From: Bacteroidota bacterium
GTDB lineage: Bacteria; Bacteroidota; Bacteroidia; Palsa-965
Reading direction: 5' to 3'
DNA length: 64,000 bases
Assembly (NCBI GenBank): GCA_006218065.1
Contig: VBWE01000011.1
Coordinates: forward strand, 118,624-182,623
Each line of letters starts with the position of its first letter. The first letter of the stretch is position 1. Made by a program: the position numbers and the translations under genes. Positions 49,950-58,946 of this stretch are shown one piece after another. The notes under the pieces are model-generated. The model did no database searches, had not been told where the DNA came from, and was given only the letters and a program-made list of their open reading frames with translations.

Positions 49950-50326
49950 TCATTTCACCTGCCGCAAACGTTTTACGAACGGCCCGATGGTCAGGCCCTG
50001 CACAAGAATGGAGAATAGAACTATCGTATAGGTTATCATAACGAAAATGTCACGAAAATTCCCTTCCGGCATCGACAGGGCCAGCGCGATGGAAATCCCT
50101 CCCCGCAGGCCGCCCCACGACATAATGAGGATCGTTTTTTTCTCCAATGTTTTTTTGAAACGGAACAGAAACTGTAACCGAATGCTTCACCCAGTTTTTT
50201 AAGGCCGATGCCGGCTGCGATAAGCAGGAGCACCGCCGGAATATGCAAACGCGAAGCCACCAGGTTGAAGAGGTAGGAAAGAATCACCAGCGCACACAAT
50301 ACGATAAGAATATGGTATATATCCAT
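49950..50326 (-). pseudogene. Cation/proton antiporter remnant with large internal deletion
   Basis: Two pieces of a CPA1/NhaP-type antiporter. The first 50 residues (MDIYHILIVLCALVILSYLF, then LVASRLHIPAVLLLIAAGIGL) are joined out of frame near 50165 to a C-terminal stretch (FKKTLEKKTILIMSWGGLRGGI, SIALALSMPEGNFRD, MITYTIVLFSILVQGLTI). Intact members are about 400 residues or more; most of the transmembrane core, including ion-binding helices, is gone and the frames disagree. No functional product is expected. Confidence 0.82.
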
Positions 50327-50387
50327 CTCTTTACTCCATTTTCATAAAACAATAAAGATTAACGGATTCAATCCATACCTTCGCATC

Positions 50388-52163
50388 ATGTCATTCCAGA
50401 GCCTGCTGAACCGGATTTACGAATGGCGCACGAAGCACATCAGCAACAGGAATTTTCTCATTGTTGCAAGCCTGGCGGTAGGCATGGTCGCCGGTATCGC
50501 AGCTATCGCGCTGAAGTATACCGTGCATGGCATCCAGCTCGGCCTGGATTATATCAAAAACTTTTCCGGCGGTACGGTTTTCCTGTTCCTGTTTCCTATT
50601 ATCGGGATCCTGCTCACCGTATATTACGTACAGCGTTTTCGCCGCGGCAAACTCGGGCGCGGGGTCGCCAATATCCTCTACGCCATCGCCAAAAAATCGA
50701 GCAACGTGGAACGCGACAAAATTTATTCGCACGTCATATCCAGTGCGCTGACGGTCGGGTTCGGCGGTTCCGCGGGGCTGGAGGCGCCCATCGTGGTCAC
50801 CGGCGCAGCGATCGGATCCAATACAGGCCGCGACCTTCGGCTGAACTATAAAGAAAGAACCGTACTGCTTGCTGCAGGTGCGGCGGCAGGCATTTCAGCC
50901 GTTTTCAACTCGCCCATCGCCGGTGTGATCTTCGCCGTTGAAGTCATCCTGATGGAAATCGCGATTCCTTCTTTTATTCCGCTGCTCATCGCCGCAGCCA
51001 CAGCAGCCGTGCTTTCCAACCTGCTTTACAAAGGCCAGTTGTTCTTCCTCATCACGCAGGGCTGGCAGTTCAAAGCCATTCCGTTCTATATCCTGCTCGG
51101 TATCCTGATGGGACTCATTTCGGTTTACATGTCACGAACCACGCTCCGGCTCGAAACTTTTTTCAAAGCCCGGAAAAAAGTCTGGCAGAAAGCGATCTGG
51201 GGCGGTACTGCGCTCGGGCTGATGATCTTCCTGCTTCCTCCTCTTTACGGCGAAGGATATCACACCATCGAAAATCTCCTGCAGGGACAGTACCAGGTTA
51301 TTTTCCAGGGAAGCTGGTTCGCCGGGTACATGGACAGCCCGTGGAGTATTTTCGGCGTAGCCTGCGTGCTGGTGCTGGTTAAAGTGCTGGCCACTGCGCT
51401 GACAGTCGGCGCGGGTGGTAACGGAGGCATTTTTGCACCGTCACTTTTCACAGGAGCCGTGACCGGTTTTCTTTTTGCATACTTCTTCAACCTGACCGGA
51501 ATTATCGAACTTACGATCCCGAATTTTATCGTCGCCGGGATGGCCGGTGCGCTGAGCGGAGTAGTGCATGCGCCGATGACGTCCATCTTTCTTATCGCGG
51601 AAGTAACCGGAGGCTATGCTCTTTTCGTACCGCTTATGATCGTTTCCGCCTTCTCGTATTTCATCTCACGTTATTTCGAACCGTACTCCATTTACACGAA
51701 ACGCCTGGCAGCGCGCGGATTGCTGCTTACACAGAATAAAGACAAAAAAATTCTTTCCGGCATGAAAATCAAAAACCTGCTGGAAACGGATTTCATACCC
51801 GTTATGCCCGGCGACACGCTCGGGCAACTGGTGGAAACGTTCTCTCATTCCAAACGAAATATTTTTCCCGTACTTGATGCGGAACAGAAGCTGATCGGGC
51901 TGATTCAGCTGGAAAACATCCGGGAAATCATGTTCCAGACGGAATTATACGATACAACTCTGGTCAGGGACCTGATGTCGAAACCGAACATCACCATCGA
52001 AGCGGGTGAAAGCATGGTCGAAGTCATGCGCAAATTCGAAGAATACAATACCTGGAATATCCCGGTTATCGACCAGGGAAAATACCTCGGTTTCCTTTCC
52101 AAATCCACTCTCCTTACCCAATACAGGAGCCGCATGGCGAAACAGGATTCCACCGTCGCCTGA
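50388..52163 (+). CDS. ClC-type chloride channel/transporter with CBS domains
   Basis: A 591-residue membrane protein. Residues about 20-430 form the ClC core: GFGGSAGLEAPIVVTGAAIG (selectivity region, variant of GSGIP), AAGAAAGISAVFNSPIAGVIFAVE, and GAGGNGGIFAPSLFTGA (GxFxP). Residues about 460-580 hold two CBS domains (FIPVMPGDTLGQLVETFSHSKRN; MSKPNITIEAGESMVEVMRKF) that may bind adenosine nucleotides. The gating glutamate is present as E in GLEAP, which is compatible with a Cl-/H+ exchanger rather than a channel, though sequence cannot decide. It lies 61 nt past, and divergent from, the antiporter remnant. Confidence 0.9.
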   Translation: MSFQSLLNRIYEWRTKHISNRNFLIVASLAVGMVAGIAAIALKYTVHGIQLGLDYIKNFSGGTVFLFLFPIIGILLTVYYVQRFRRGKLGRGVANILYAIAKKSSNVERDKIYSHVISSALTVGFGGSAGLEAPIVVTGAAIGSNTGRDLRLNYKERTVLLAAGAAAGISAVFNSPIAGVIFAVEVILMEIAIPSFIPLLIAAATAAVLSNLLYKGQLFFLITQGWQFKAIPFYILLGILMGLISVYMSRTTLRLETFFKARKKVWQKAIWGGTALGLMIFLLPPLYGEGYHTIENLLQGQYQVIFQGSWFAGYMDSPWSIFGVACVLVLVKVLATALTVGAGGNGGIFAPSLFTGAVTGFLFAYFFNLTGIIELTIPNFIVAGMAGALSGVVHAPMTSIFLIAEVTGGYALFVPLMIVSAFSYFISRYFEPYSIYTKRLAARGLLLTQNKDKKILSGMKIKNLLETDFIPVMPGDTLGQLVETFSHSKRNIFPVLDAEQKLIGLIQLENIREIMFQTELYDTTLVRDLMSKPNITIEAGESMVEVMRKFEEYNTWNIPVIDQGKYLGFLSKSTLLTQYRSRMAKQDSTVA

Positions 52164-52204
52164 AGCGTAACCGGACGATATTTTCCGCTATCTTTAAACG
52201 CGCT

Positions 52205-53356
52205 TTGAAAATCTGGAAAAACATCCTGATCACCCTGCTCACCGTTACCGTACTGGTGCTGGCCTGGATTTTTCTCAAAAAAATCATCATTTACCTCTGC
52301 GTGGCCGGCGTCATCAGCCTGATGGTGCAGCCCCTGCTCAAAAGGCTCGAAAAAATCCGCATCAAAAAGAGAAAAATCCCCCGCGGAATCCGCGCACTCA
52401 TCGTCCTGCTCGGTATTTATATCGTGATCGGAACTTTCATCGCCATTTTTATCCCGCTGATCATCGACGAGATCAAAATCATTTCGAACATCGATCAGAA
52501 ACAACTGGCAACAGCCATGCAGGAACCGGCAGCGCAGCTGGAAAGTATTTTCAGCCGCTACCAGCAGCAAACCGGCAATACGGACCAGTCCATGCACGAT
52601 TTTATCCAGGAGTCGGTCACCTCTGTGCTCGGTTTTGCGCAGGTGTCTTCCCTGGCCAACAGCCTGGTCGCCATTGTCGGGAACCTGTTCGTCGCATTTT
52701 TCGTTATCTCTTTCCTCCTGTTCTTCTTTATGAAAGACGGGCCGGTCATTTTTGAAACGGTCATGCTCCTCTTTCCCAAAAAGCGCGACCGTGCGGTCCG
52801 GAATATTATCCAGGACACCCGCAAACTGCTTACGAAATATTTTACCGGCGTGCTGCTCGACGTTTTATTCGTCGCCACCTTCATTTCCGTCGGCATGGCG
52901 ATTCTCGGCATCAAAAATGCGCTCATCATCGGGCTTTTTGCCGGGGCGATGAATATTATTCCTTACGTTGGACCGCTGATCGGCGGCGCTTTTGCGATCA
53001 TCGTCGGATTGTCCACCAACCTTCAGCTTGAATTTTACACGGGCATGCTTCCGCTCGCGGGAAAAATTTCGCTCGTATTTGTACTGATGAATCTCACGGA
53101 CGGATTCTTCATCCAGCCCACTATTTTTTCGAACAGCGTAAAAGCACACCCGCTTGAAATTTTCCTCGTGATCCTCATCGCAGGAACACTTGCCGGGATC
53201 GGCGGAATGATTCTCGCAGTTCCCATTTACACCATCATACGCGTGATTGCCCGTGAATTCCTGAGCCACCACAAAGTGGTCCAGCGGCTCACCGACGAAC
53301 TGGACGAGGTTACCGATCCCGATCCGCCACAACAACACGATCATCCCGAAACCTGA
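52205..53356 (+). CDS. AI-2E family transporter-like membrane protein
   Basis: A 383-residue protein of the AI-2E/PerM/YdiK family with about eight membrane helices: ITLLTVTVLVLAWIFLKKII, a short loop, RALIVLLGIYIVIGTFIAIF, a long soluble loop (about 95-150), then LFVAFFVISFLLFFFMKDGP, FTGVLLDVLFVATFIS and the family motif PYVGPLIGGAFAIIV. Some members export autoinducer-2 or act as Na+/H+ antiporters; the substrate here is unknown. The start is TTG at 52205-52207, since the first ATG would cut off the first helix. A near-consensus -7 box (TATCTTTA, 52189-52196) lies just upstream. Confidence 0.85.
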   Translation: MKIWKNILITLLTVTVLVLAWIFLKKIIIYLCVAGVISLMVQPLLKRLEKIRIKKRKIPRGIRALIVLLGIYIVIGTFIAIFIPLIIDEIKIISNIDQKQLATAMQEPAAQLESIFSRYQQQTGNTDQSMHDFIQESVTSVLGFAQVSSLANSLVAIVGNLFVAFFVISFLLFFFMKDGPVIFETVMLLFPKKRDRAVRNIIQDTRKLLTKYFTGVLLDVLFVATFISVGMAILGIKNALIIGLFAGAMNIIPYVGPLIGGAFAIIVGLSTNLQLEFYTGMLPLAGKISLVFVLMNLTDGFFIQPTIFSNSVKAHPLEIFLVILIAGTLAGIGGMILAVPIYTIIRVIAREFLSHHKVVQRLTDELDEVTDPDPPQQHDHPET

Positions 53357-53372
53357 CCAATCCGACTCTGTC

Positions 53373-54035
53373 ATGATACAACAAACCACGATCGACTTCC
53401 TCAAAAAGCTGAAGAAAAACAACAACCGCGACTGGTTCGAAAAAAACAAAGCGCTTTACAAAGCCGCGCAGTCCGACATGGAAACCCTCACCAACACGCT
53501 GATCAGTGCCATCCGGGGTTTCGACAAACGCGTGGAAAGCACGCTGGATGCCAAAAAGTGCATGTTCAGGATTTACCGCGACACGCGTTTTTCGAAAGAC
53601 AAAACACCCTACAAAATCAACATGGGCGCGAGCATCAATCCCGGCGGACGGATGTCGCCCGTGCCCGGCTATTACCTGCACATCGAACCGGGCGGATGTT
53701 TTCTCGCGGGCGGAATTTACATGCCCCAGGGACCTGAGATAGCGAAAATCAGGCAGGAGATCGATTACAATCTTCCCGAATTCAAAAAGATCCTCGGCCA
53801 CAAAGACTTTAAAAAATACTTCGGTGAACTCGATCCGTTCGACAAGCTGAAAACAGTGCCCAAAGGATATCCGAAAGATCATCCTGCTTTATCGTACTTA
53901 CAATACCGGAGTTTCATCATGGTGCACAATTTCAAAGAAGACGCGGCAACATCGAAGAACTTCGTGAAACAGGCCACCGCTGTTTATAAAGCGATGCTTC
54001 CGCTCAACCGGTTCCTCCAGCGGGCAATCGACTGA
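53373..54035 (+). CDS. DUF2461 (TIGR02453) family protein
   Basis: A 220-residue cytosolic protein. The family blocks FLKKLKKNNNRDWFEKNKALY at the N-terminus (split), MFRIYRDTRFSKDKTPYKIN, and GYYLHIEPGGCFLAGGIYMP followed by LAKIRQEI-type IAKIRQEIDYN are plain. Function is unknown in all bacteria. It begins 16 nt after the AI-2E-like gene and may share its transcript. 54036-54308 then contains only an intergenic ttcgtgtcttagtgccttcgtgg phrase of the dispersed-repeat type and AT-rich sequence. Confidence 0.9.
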   Translation: MIQQTTIDFLKKLKKNNNRDWFEKNKALYKAAQSDMETLTNTLISAIRGFDKRVESTLDAKKCMFRIYRDTRFSKDKTPYKINMGASINPGGRMSPVPGYYLHIEPGGCFLAGGIYMPQGPEIAKIRQEIDYNLPEFKKILGHKDFKKYFGELDPFDKLKTVPKGYPKDHPALSYLQYRSFIMVHNFKEDAATSKNFVKQATAVYKAMLPLNRFLQRAID

Positions 54036-54308
54036 TTTTCTCAGCCGGCAGGTTCACGTTCTCTTCGTGTTCCTTCGTGTCTTAGTGCCTTCGTGGCGAG
54101 AGCCATACAGATCAACACAAAGAACTACAGGATAGTATCAAACAGATACGCTTTCCTTCGGTTAAATTCCTTTGATTTTAATTGTACGGAGGAAACAAAC
54201 AGCCTATTTTTTCTATATTTGGTAGTCTCCGAACTGAGCCCGAAACACCTCCTCTTCCGGCCTCCTCACGGAAAAAACTGCAACAATACACACCAACACA
54301 ACACAGCT

Positions 54309-55670
54309 ATGTCATTCTTCAAAAACCTGTTCGGATCATCCGATATTCCCGGCGCAGCCGGCGGCCAGGGAAGCTCTTCTGGCGGAAATGCGGCCCTCAG
54401 TTTCGGCCGGTACACCGATGCGAATAAAAGCCCGGAGCAAGTCAAAAAATGGGACGAGTCCCTCAAACTCTTCACAGATAAAAGATATGCCGATGCGCAT
54501 GAAACATTCTTTCATTACCTCCGCGATGCCGGCGTGGATAACGTACAGGTCAGCCGCAGCGGCGATCGCGTTGATTTTTCGCTTCACCAAGGTTCCAAAG
54601 TCATCAAAGGCTTTTCCCAGGGCGACAAGGTAACCGCCGAAGTGAACATCGCACGTTTCGAGAAAGCCAGCGTCGCTTTTATGCGCAAGCTCATGGACCT
54701 GAATTTCTCGCTGCAGTATTCCAAATTTGCACTGAAGGACGACCTGATCTGCATGAAGTTCAGCTCCTATATGCTCGATGCTTCGCCGAACAAACTGTAT
54801 TACTCGCTCAAGGAAATCTGCACCAAAGCCGACCGGCACGACAATCTCCTCGTAGAAGAATTCAAGATGCTGCAGGCGGTGGACCAGGAACACGTTACGC
54901 AGAATCCCGACCAGGTAAAAGAAATCAAATACAAATACCTCGTCAAATGGGTAAACGATGCCATGAAACGTGCGTCGGAACTCGATGAAGTGAAATTCGG
55001 CGGGGCTATTTCCTTCCTGCTGCTCAACGTAGCATACAAAATAGATTACCTCATCTGCCCCGAAGGCGGCTTGATGAACGACATGGAAAAGATCCACGGC
55101 ATTTACTTCGCGAAGGATAATAAACCCTTCGAAGAAAAAAACCGCGCCATCATCGACGAGTACAAAAAAATTCTCGCGAAGCCGAAAGACTACTTCTTCG
55201 AAAGTTTCTACTCCACGCGCGCTACATTCGGCATCATGGCTGCATCCGACCAGAAACAGGTGGCCGATACTGTTTTCAACGAATGCGGAAACACGACTTG
55301 GTATGCCAACAACAATTACCCGGATATCGTCCGCACCATTTATGAATACATTCCCGGCTACTGCCTGTTCAACTTCGGCATGTACCGCGCTTCCATCGGC
55401 ATCATGCACCTCATGATGGAAATTATGAACCAGGATTTCTTCGCGGAAATCGGCATGCCCGCCATCTGCGATACGAACGGAATCCCCGTCAAGTCACTGG
55501 TCGACGGCCGCATCGCCCTTATCAACCAGAGCGAAAGAGCGGAATTCCCGAATTTCAATTTTGTGACCACCGAGCTGAAATACACCAGCCTCTTTGATTT
55601 CTGCGCCAGTTTCTACAAAGAAGTCGACTACATGAATTTCAGCAAACAACCGAACCCACAACAGAATTAA
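54309..55670 (+). CDS. Uncharacterised protein with YbjN-like domain
   Basis: A 453-residue cytosolic protein. A Gly/Ser-rich N-terminus (SSDIPGAAGGQGSSSGGN) precedes a region (about 40-195) with the YbjN/type III chaperone-like pattern: EVNIARFEKASVAFMRKLMD, FSLQYSKFALKDDLICMKFSS, and KADRHDNLLVEEFKML. The remaining 250 residues are helical and unfamiliar. The same pattern closes the protein of the next gene, which starts 13 nt later, so the two are probably partners. The ATG at 54309-54311 is preferred over an upstream in-frame start that adds low-complexity residues. Confidence 0.65.
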   Translation: MSFFKNLFGSSDIPGAAGGQGSSSGGNAALSFGRYTDANKSPEQVKKWDESLKLFTDKRYADAHETFFHYLRDAGVDNVQVSRSGDRVDFSLHQGSKVIKGFSQGDKVTAEVNIARFEKASVAFMRKLMDLNFSLQYSKFALKDDLICMKFSSYMLDASPNKLYYSLKEICTKADRHDNLLVEEFKMLQAVDQEHVTQNPDQVKEIKYKYLVKWVNDAMKRASELDEVKFGGAISFLLLNVAYKIDYLICPEGGLMNDMEKIHGIYFAKDNKPFEEKNRAIIDEYKKILAKPKDYFFESFYSTRATFGIMAASDQKQVADTVFNECGNTTWYANNNYPDIVRTIYEYIPGYCLFNFGMYRASIGIMHLMMEIMNQDFFAEIGMPAICDTNGIPVKSLVDGRIALINQSERAEFPNFNFVTTELKYTSLFDFCASFYKEVDYMNFSKQPNPQQN

Positions 55671-55683
55671 AACATCCTGAGCC

Positions 55684-56781
55684 ATGGCTACCCGCGAAAT
55701 AATCGAACAATACGATAAAGCAATCGTCCAGATTGCCACTCCCACAGGAACCGGTACGGGTTTCTTTCTCCGCGATCACAACATCATCGTAACCAACCGT
55801 CACGTGATCGACGGGAACATCGATGTGGTGGTGAGCGGAAAAACGTTTAAAAAAACGCTCACCCAGGTACTCTTCCGCGATCCCGTGCACGATCTCGCCT
55901 TCCTGCGCGTCCCGGAAAACATCGACCTGGCGCACGTCCGTCTCGCCCCCCGCGAAAACCTGCCCCGGCAGGGTGATACCGTAGTCGCCATCGGGCATCC
56001 CTACGGACTCAAATACACAGCCACGCAGGGAATCGTTTCCAAATCGGATCGCGTGTACAATAACGTAAACTATCTCCAGGTCGATGCCGCCATCAATCCC
56101 GGGAACAGCGGCGGACCGCTGATCAATGCCGAAGGACAGGTGGTAGGTGTGAATACGTTCATCATTGCCAACGGCGACAACCTCGGTTTTGCCCTGCCGG
56201 TGAAACACCTCCACGAAACGATCGAAGAATACGTCCCGAAAGCCGGCCGGAACAGTATGCGCTGCAATTCCTGCTCGGTGATTGTTGCCGAAGATGAACT
56301 CGACGGCGAATACTGCCCCAACTGCGGCAACAAGATCAACGAAAACGAATACAAACCGAAACCGTACCTGCCCGCAGGTGTCCGCAAAACCATCGAAAGC
56401 ATCCTCGAGAAAAACGGGAAAGACGTCCGCCTCACGCGCATCGGCGCCAACAGCTGGGATATCGAAGAAGGCAGCGCACTCATCAAGATCGACTACAATA
56501 CGCAAAACCGCTTTATCTATGCCGATGCCACGCTCTGCCAGCTTCCGAAACAGAACATCGCGGTGATTTACGAATTCCTGCTCCGCGAAAACTATAAACT
56601 CGACGGCATGCTTTTCAGCATCAACGGGCAGAATATTATGCTTTCCCTGCTGGTTTTCGACGACGACCTGACTGTAGATACCGGTTCCATCCTTTTCGGA
56701 AACCTGTTCAAAATGGCCGATCATTATGACAATATCCTGATCGAACAACACGGCGCAATTCCGAATAACCGGGAAGACTGA
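55684..56781 (+). CDS. Trypsin-like serine protease fused to zinc ribbon and YbjN-like domain
   Basis: A 365-residue protein without a signal peptide. Residues 1-185 are an S1C/HtrA-like protease with a complete triad: His in IIVTNRHVIDG (about 39), Asp in DPVHDLAFLRV (about 65), Ser in INPGNSGGPLINAEG (about 141). No PDZ domain follows. Instead there is a zinc ribbon, MRCNSCS and EYCPNCGNKIN (about 197-220), and then a C-terminal domain: LPKQNIAVIYEFLLRENYKL, then FKMADHYDNILIEQHG. That domain resembles the one in the upstream gene. A cytosolic, regulated protease pair is the inference. Confidence 0.8.
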   Translation: MATREIIEQYDKAIVQIATPTGTGTGFFLRDHNIIVTNRHVIDGNIDVVVSGKTFKKTLTQVLFRDPVHDLAFLRVPENIDLAHVRLAPRENLPRQGDTVVAIGHPYGLKYTATQGIVSKSDRVYNNVNYLQVDAAINPGNSGGPLINAEGQVVGVNTFIIANGDNLGFALPVKHLHETIEEYVPKAGRNSMRCNSCSVIVAEDELDGEYCPNCGNKINENEYKPKPYLPAGVRKTIESILEKNGKDVRLTRIGANSWDIEEGSALIKIDYNTQNRFIYADATLCQLPKQNIAVIYEFLLRENYKLDGMLFSINGQNIMLSLLVFDDDLTVDTGSILFGNLFKMADHYDNILIEQHGAIPNNRED

Positions 56782-56800
56782 TTTTCTTCGTTATCTATTT

Positions 56801-56866
56801 GCCGTTTACCGTTTCCTGTTTGCCCGTTATCAGTTATGAAACGGTAAACAGAAAACGGTAAACGGT
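56801..56866. repeat. Palindromic GTTTACCGTTT repeat
   Basis: Left arm gccgtttaccgtttcctgttt and right arm aacagaaaacggtaaacgg are inverted copies with a 20-nt middle that has a further copy of acggtaaac. The dyad lies between convergent genes (protease and gldN4) and may act as a shared terminator. Confidence 0.6.
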
Positions 56867-56873
56867 TTATTAT

Positions 56874-57818
56874 TTAATAATGCCACAAATCGCTTTCGAA
56901 ATCCATCATACTCTCTTTGATCCGCTCCGATTCCATCAGCGCATCCAGTCCCGTGGAGTAGGAGTTCACCCAACGATCATACACGTTGCTTTCCTTGTGC
57001 ACATAACTGCTGAAAATACGTTTCATGAAAATATCGTCGAACGACATGCGCTGCCCGTTATTGATGCCGAGATACACATCTTTGGTTGCCAGCAGCGGCC
57101 GCGCTTCGGGGAAATAAATCCAGAACAGCGGTTTTAAACCTTCCACTTCGCCTTTCTCGTTGTATTTCGCCACCAACGGGCAGATGCCGAGGATGCGCAC
57201 ATCCATCACACCGCGCTGCTTGTCGAGGAACCAGTCTTCCTTGATCCAGTATTGCAGCACGTCGCCTGCGGAAAGTTCCGTTTTGTATTTGTACATCTGC
57301 TCGAGCCCGGTAAACGGATCGATGGACATGGACGAATCGAGCCGGACAAAAATAGCTTCCGCGTCCGTTTTGCTCATCGGGCTGTTAAACTCATCGTCCA
57401 GCGCAGGATTCCCGAATGCCGTAATCTGCCCGGAACGAATGCCGGATTTGATGATATCGAAAAGACTTTGCAGGTCGCGGCGCGGTTCGAGCGGGAAGTA
57501 AAAAGGATGGTTCATTTTTTCGCGCAGGTCGAGCGTACGCCAAACACGCTTCGACCACATCACATCGGCTTCACGAACCGGTGCGAGCGGGATCGGTTTG
57601 CGCTGCAGGTTTCCGTGCCCTTCGCCGGGACCGAATACGGTTTGCCCGGTCTGCTCCTTGATGCTGAGCGGAGCCTGCATGCTGGTATTGATTATACTGT
57701 TCGTGGAATTCAGCGAATCTGGCTTCGCTGCCCCTGCTGTACCGGGAACGGTTTGTGCATTTACTGTTGCCGTCGCGGTCAGTAAGAAAAACAGGGCGAT
57801 TCTTGTGCTGCTTTTCAT
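56874..57818 (-). CDS. gldN: GldN-like T9SS protein, paralogue 4
   Basis: A 314-residue exported protein; signal peptide FFLLTATATVNAQT. The GldN domain follows from about residue 75: PIPLAPVREADVMWSKRVWR, TLDLREKMNHPFYFPLEPRR, DIIKSGIRSGQITAFGNPALDDEF, YWIKEDWFLDKQRGVMDVRI, LGICPLVAKYNEKGEVEG, LFWIYFPEARPLLA and the end DFESDLWHY. GldN/PorN forms the periplasmic ring with GldK in the T9SS. This copy has an extra Ser/Asn/Thr-rich N-terminal region (about 25-75). The start follows an AAAGGAGG Shine-Dalgarno. It is the last of four consecutive copies. Confidence 0.9.
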   Translation of the reverse strand: MKSSTRIALFFLLTATATVNAQTVPGTAGAAKPDSLNSTNSIINTSMQAPLSIKEQTGQTVFGPGEGHGNLQRKPIPLAPVREADVMWSKRVWRTLDLREKMNHPFYFPLEPRRDLQSLFDIIKSGIRSGQITAFGNPALDDEFNSPMSKTDAEAIFVRLDSSMSIDPFTGLEQMYKYKTELSAGDVLQYWIKEDWFLDKQRGVMDVRILGICPLVAKYNEKGEVEGLKPLFWIYFPEARPLLATKDVYLGINNGQRMSFDDIFMKRIFSSYVHKESNVYDRWVNSYSTGLDALMESERIKESMMDFESDLWHY

Positions 57819-58028
57819 CTTTGCCTCCTTTGATATTGTTTGATCTGCTTGCCGGTTTTCCGCACCGCGAAACTGTTTGTCAAAACAGTTTTAAGCACGG
57901 AAAAAGTTTAAGTAGAAAATATCATAGGCGATTCAGATGTCCTGTGTTTTTATGTTTTAATAAAACGCCGCTTTCGCCGCGATTATTACCCGTATTTGCA
58001 AAGTTCCTGCCAAAAAAACGGGAACAGA

Positions 58029-58865
58029 TCAGAAATGCCAGAGATCGTGTTCCATCCTGAAAATCTCTTCTTTTATACGCTCCGATTCGAGCAGGATGTC
58101 CAGCCCGGTTTGATACGAATTAATCGTACGGTCAAATACATTTGTTTCTTTGTGAATATAGCTGTGATACATCCTTTTCCTGAACACATCATCCAGGCTA
58201 AGCATGGCCGCATCATTCTTGATATTGTAAACCGGCACTTTAGCGAATATCTGCCGCGCTTCAGGAAAATAAATCCAGAACAGCGGCGAATAACCGAGTA
58301 CTTCCCCGGTTTCGGATACTTTTTCTTTCAGCGGACATATACCGAGCGGGCGCGCATCCATTACGGACAACTGCTTATCGAGAAACCAGTCTTCCTTGAT
58401 CCAGTATTGCTTTACATCAGCCGGCCCCAGTTCCTTTTTGATCGTATCGTTGATAAACGTTCCCGGCGCATTCGGATTTTCCACCTGCGTGGGTTCCCAT
58501 TGAATGAACAACGCATTGATTTCCGACGGCGTCATCGGAATTTTGAACTCGTCGTCCAGCGCAGGGTTCGCAAATGCCGTGAGTTTGGGCGGCGTAGCGA
58601 GCAGCGCGTCTTTCAGCACATCAAAAAGGCTGATCCGTTCCTGGGTCTTTACTTCCGGGTAATACAGCGGGTGATTGAATTTTTCGCGCAGATCGACGGT
58701 CCGCCAGATCCTTTTTGCCCACATCACATCCGCTTCGCGCAACGGCGTATATGGAATCGGTTTCCGGGAACGGTATTGCGGAGGAGTCAGCGTGGGAGGT
58801 TGTGCGGATAAATCTGCGTATGCAAACAGCAGAATTATAAAAGTCATCATTAACCAACTTCTCAT
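58029..58865 (-). CDS. gldN: GldN-like T9SS protein, paralogue 3
   Basis: A 278-residue exported protein; signal peptide MMTFIILLFAYADLSAQ. Very close to paralogue 1 along its length: KPIPYTPLREADVMWAKRIW, TVDLREKFNHPLYYPEV, KLTAFANPALDDEFKIPMTP, QYWIKEDWFLDKQLSVMDAR, LFWIYFPEARQIFAKVP, SYIHKETNVFDRTINSYQTG and the end MEHDLWHF. It likely substitutes for or mixes with paralogue 1 in the GldK-N ring. The start has a strong GGAGGG Shine-Dalgarno 5 nt upstream. No convincing promoter is seen in the 81 nt between it and paralogue 2, or in the 210 nt that follow it (57819-58028). Confidence 0.92.
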   Translation of the reverse strand: MRSWLMMTFIILLFAYADLSAQPPTLTPPQYRSRKPIPYTPLREADVMWAKRIWRTVDLREKFNHPLYYPEVKTQERISLFDVLKDALLATPPKLTAFANPALDDEFKIPMTPSEINALFIQWEPTQVENPNAPGTFINDTIKKELGPADVKQYWIKEDWFLDKQLSVMDARPLGICPLKEKVSETGEVLGYSPLFWIYFPEARQIFAKVPVYNIKNDAAMLSLDDVFRKRMYHSYIHKETNVFDRTINSYQTGLDILLESERIKEEIFRMEHDLWHF

Positions 58866-58946
58866 GCCGCCCTCCTTTTTGTTGATCGAGTTATAATAAC
58901 TCCGAACCCGGCAGAATATTGCTCTTCAAGCCATTACAATTAAAAA

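Noticed and set aside
54093..54308. Longer start for the YbjN-like gene
   Set aside because: The translation is low-complexity and unlike a protein, and the region has dispersed-repeat character.
57870..57891. Terminator between gldN paralogues 3 and 4
   Set aside because: A 9-bp stem with a 4-nt loop exists (AAACTGTTT/AAACAGTTT), but no U-tract follows on the minus strand, so termination is not supported.
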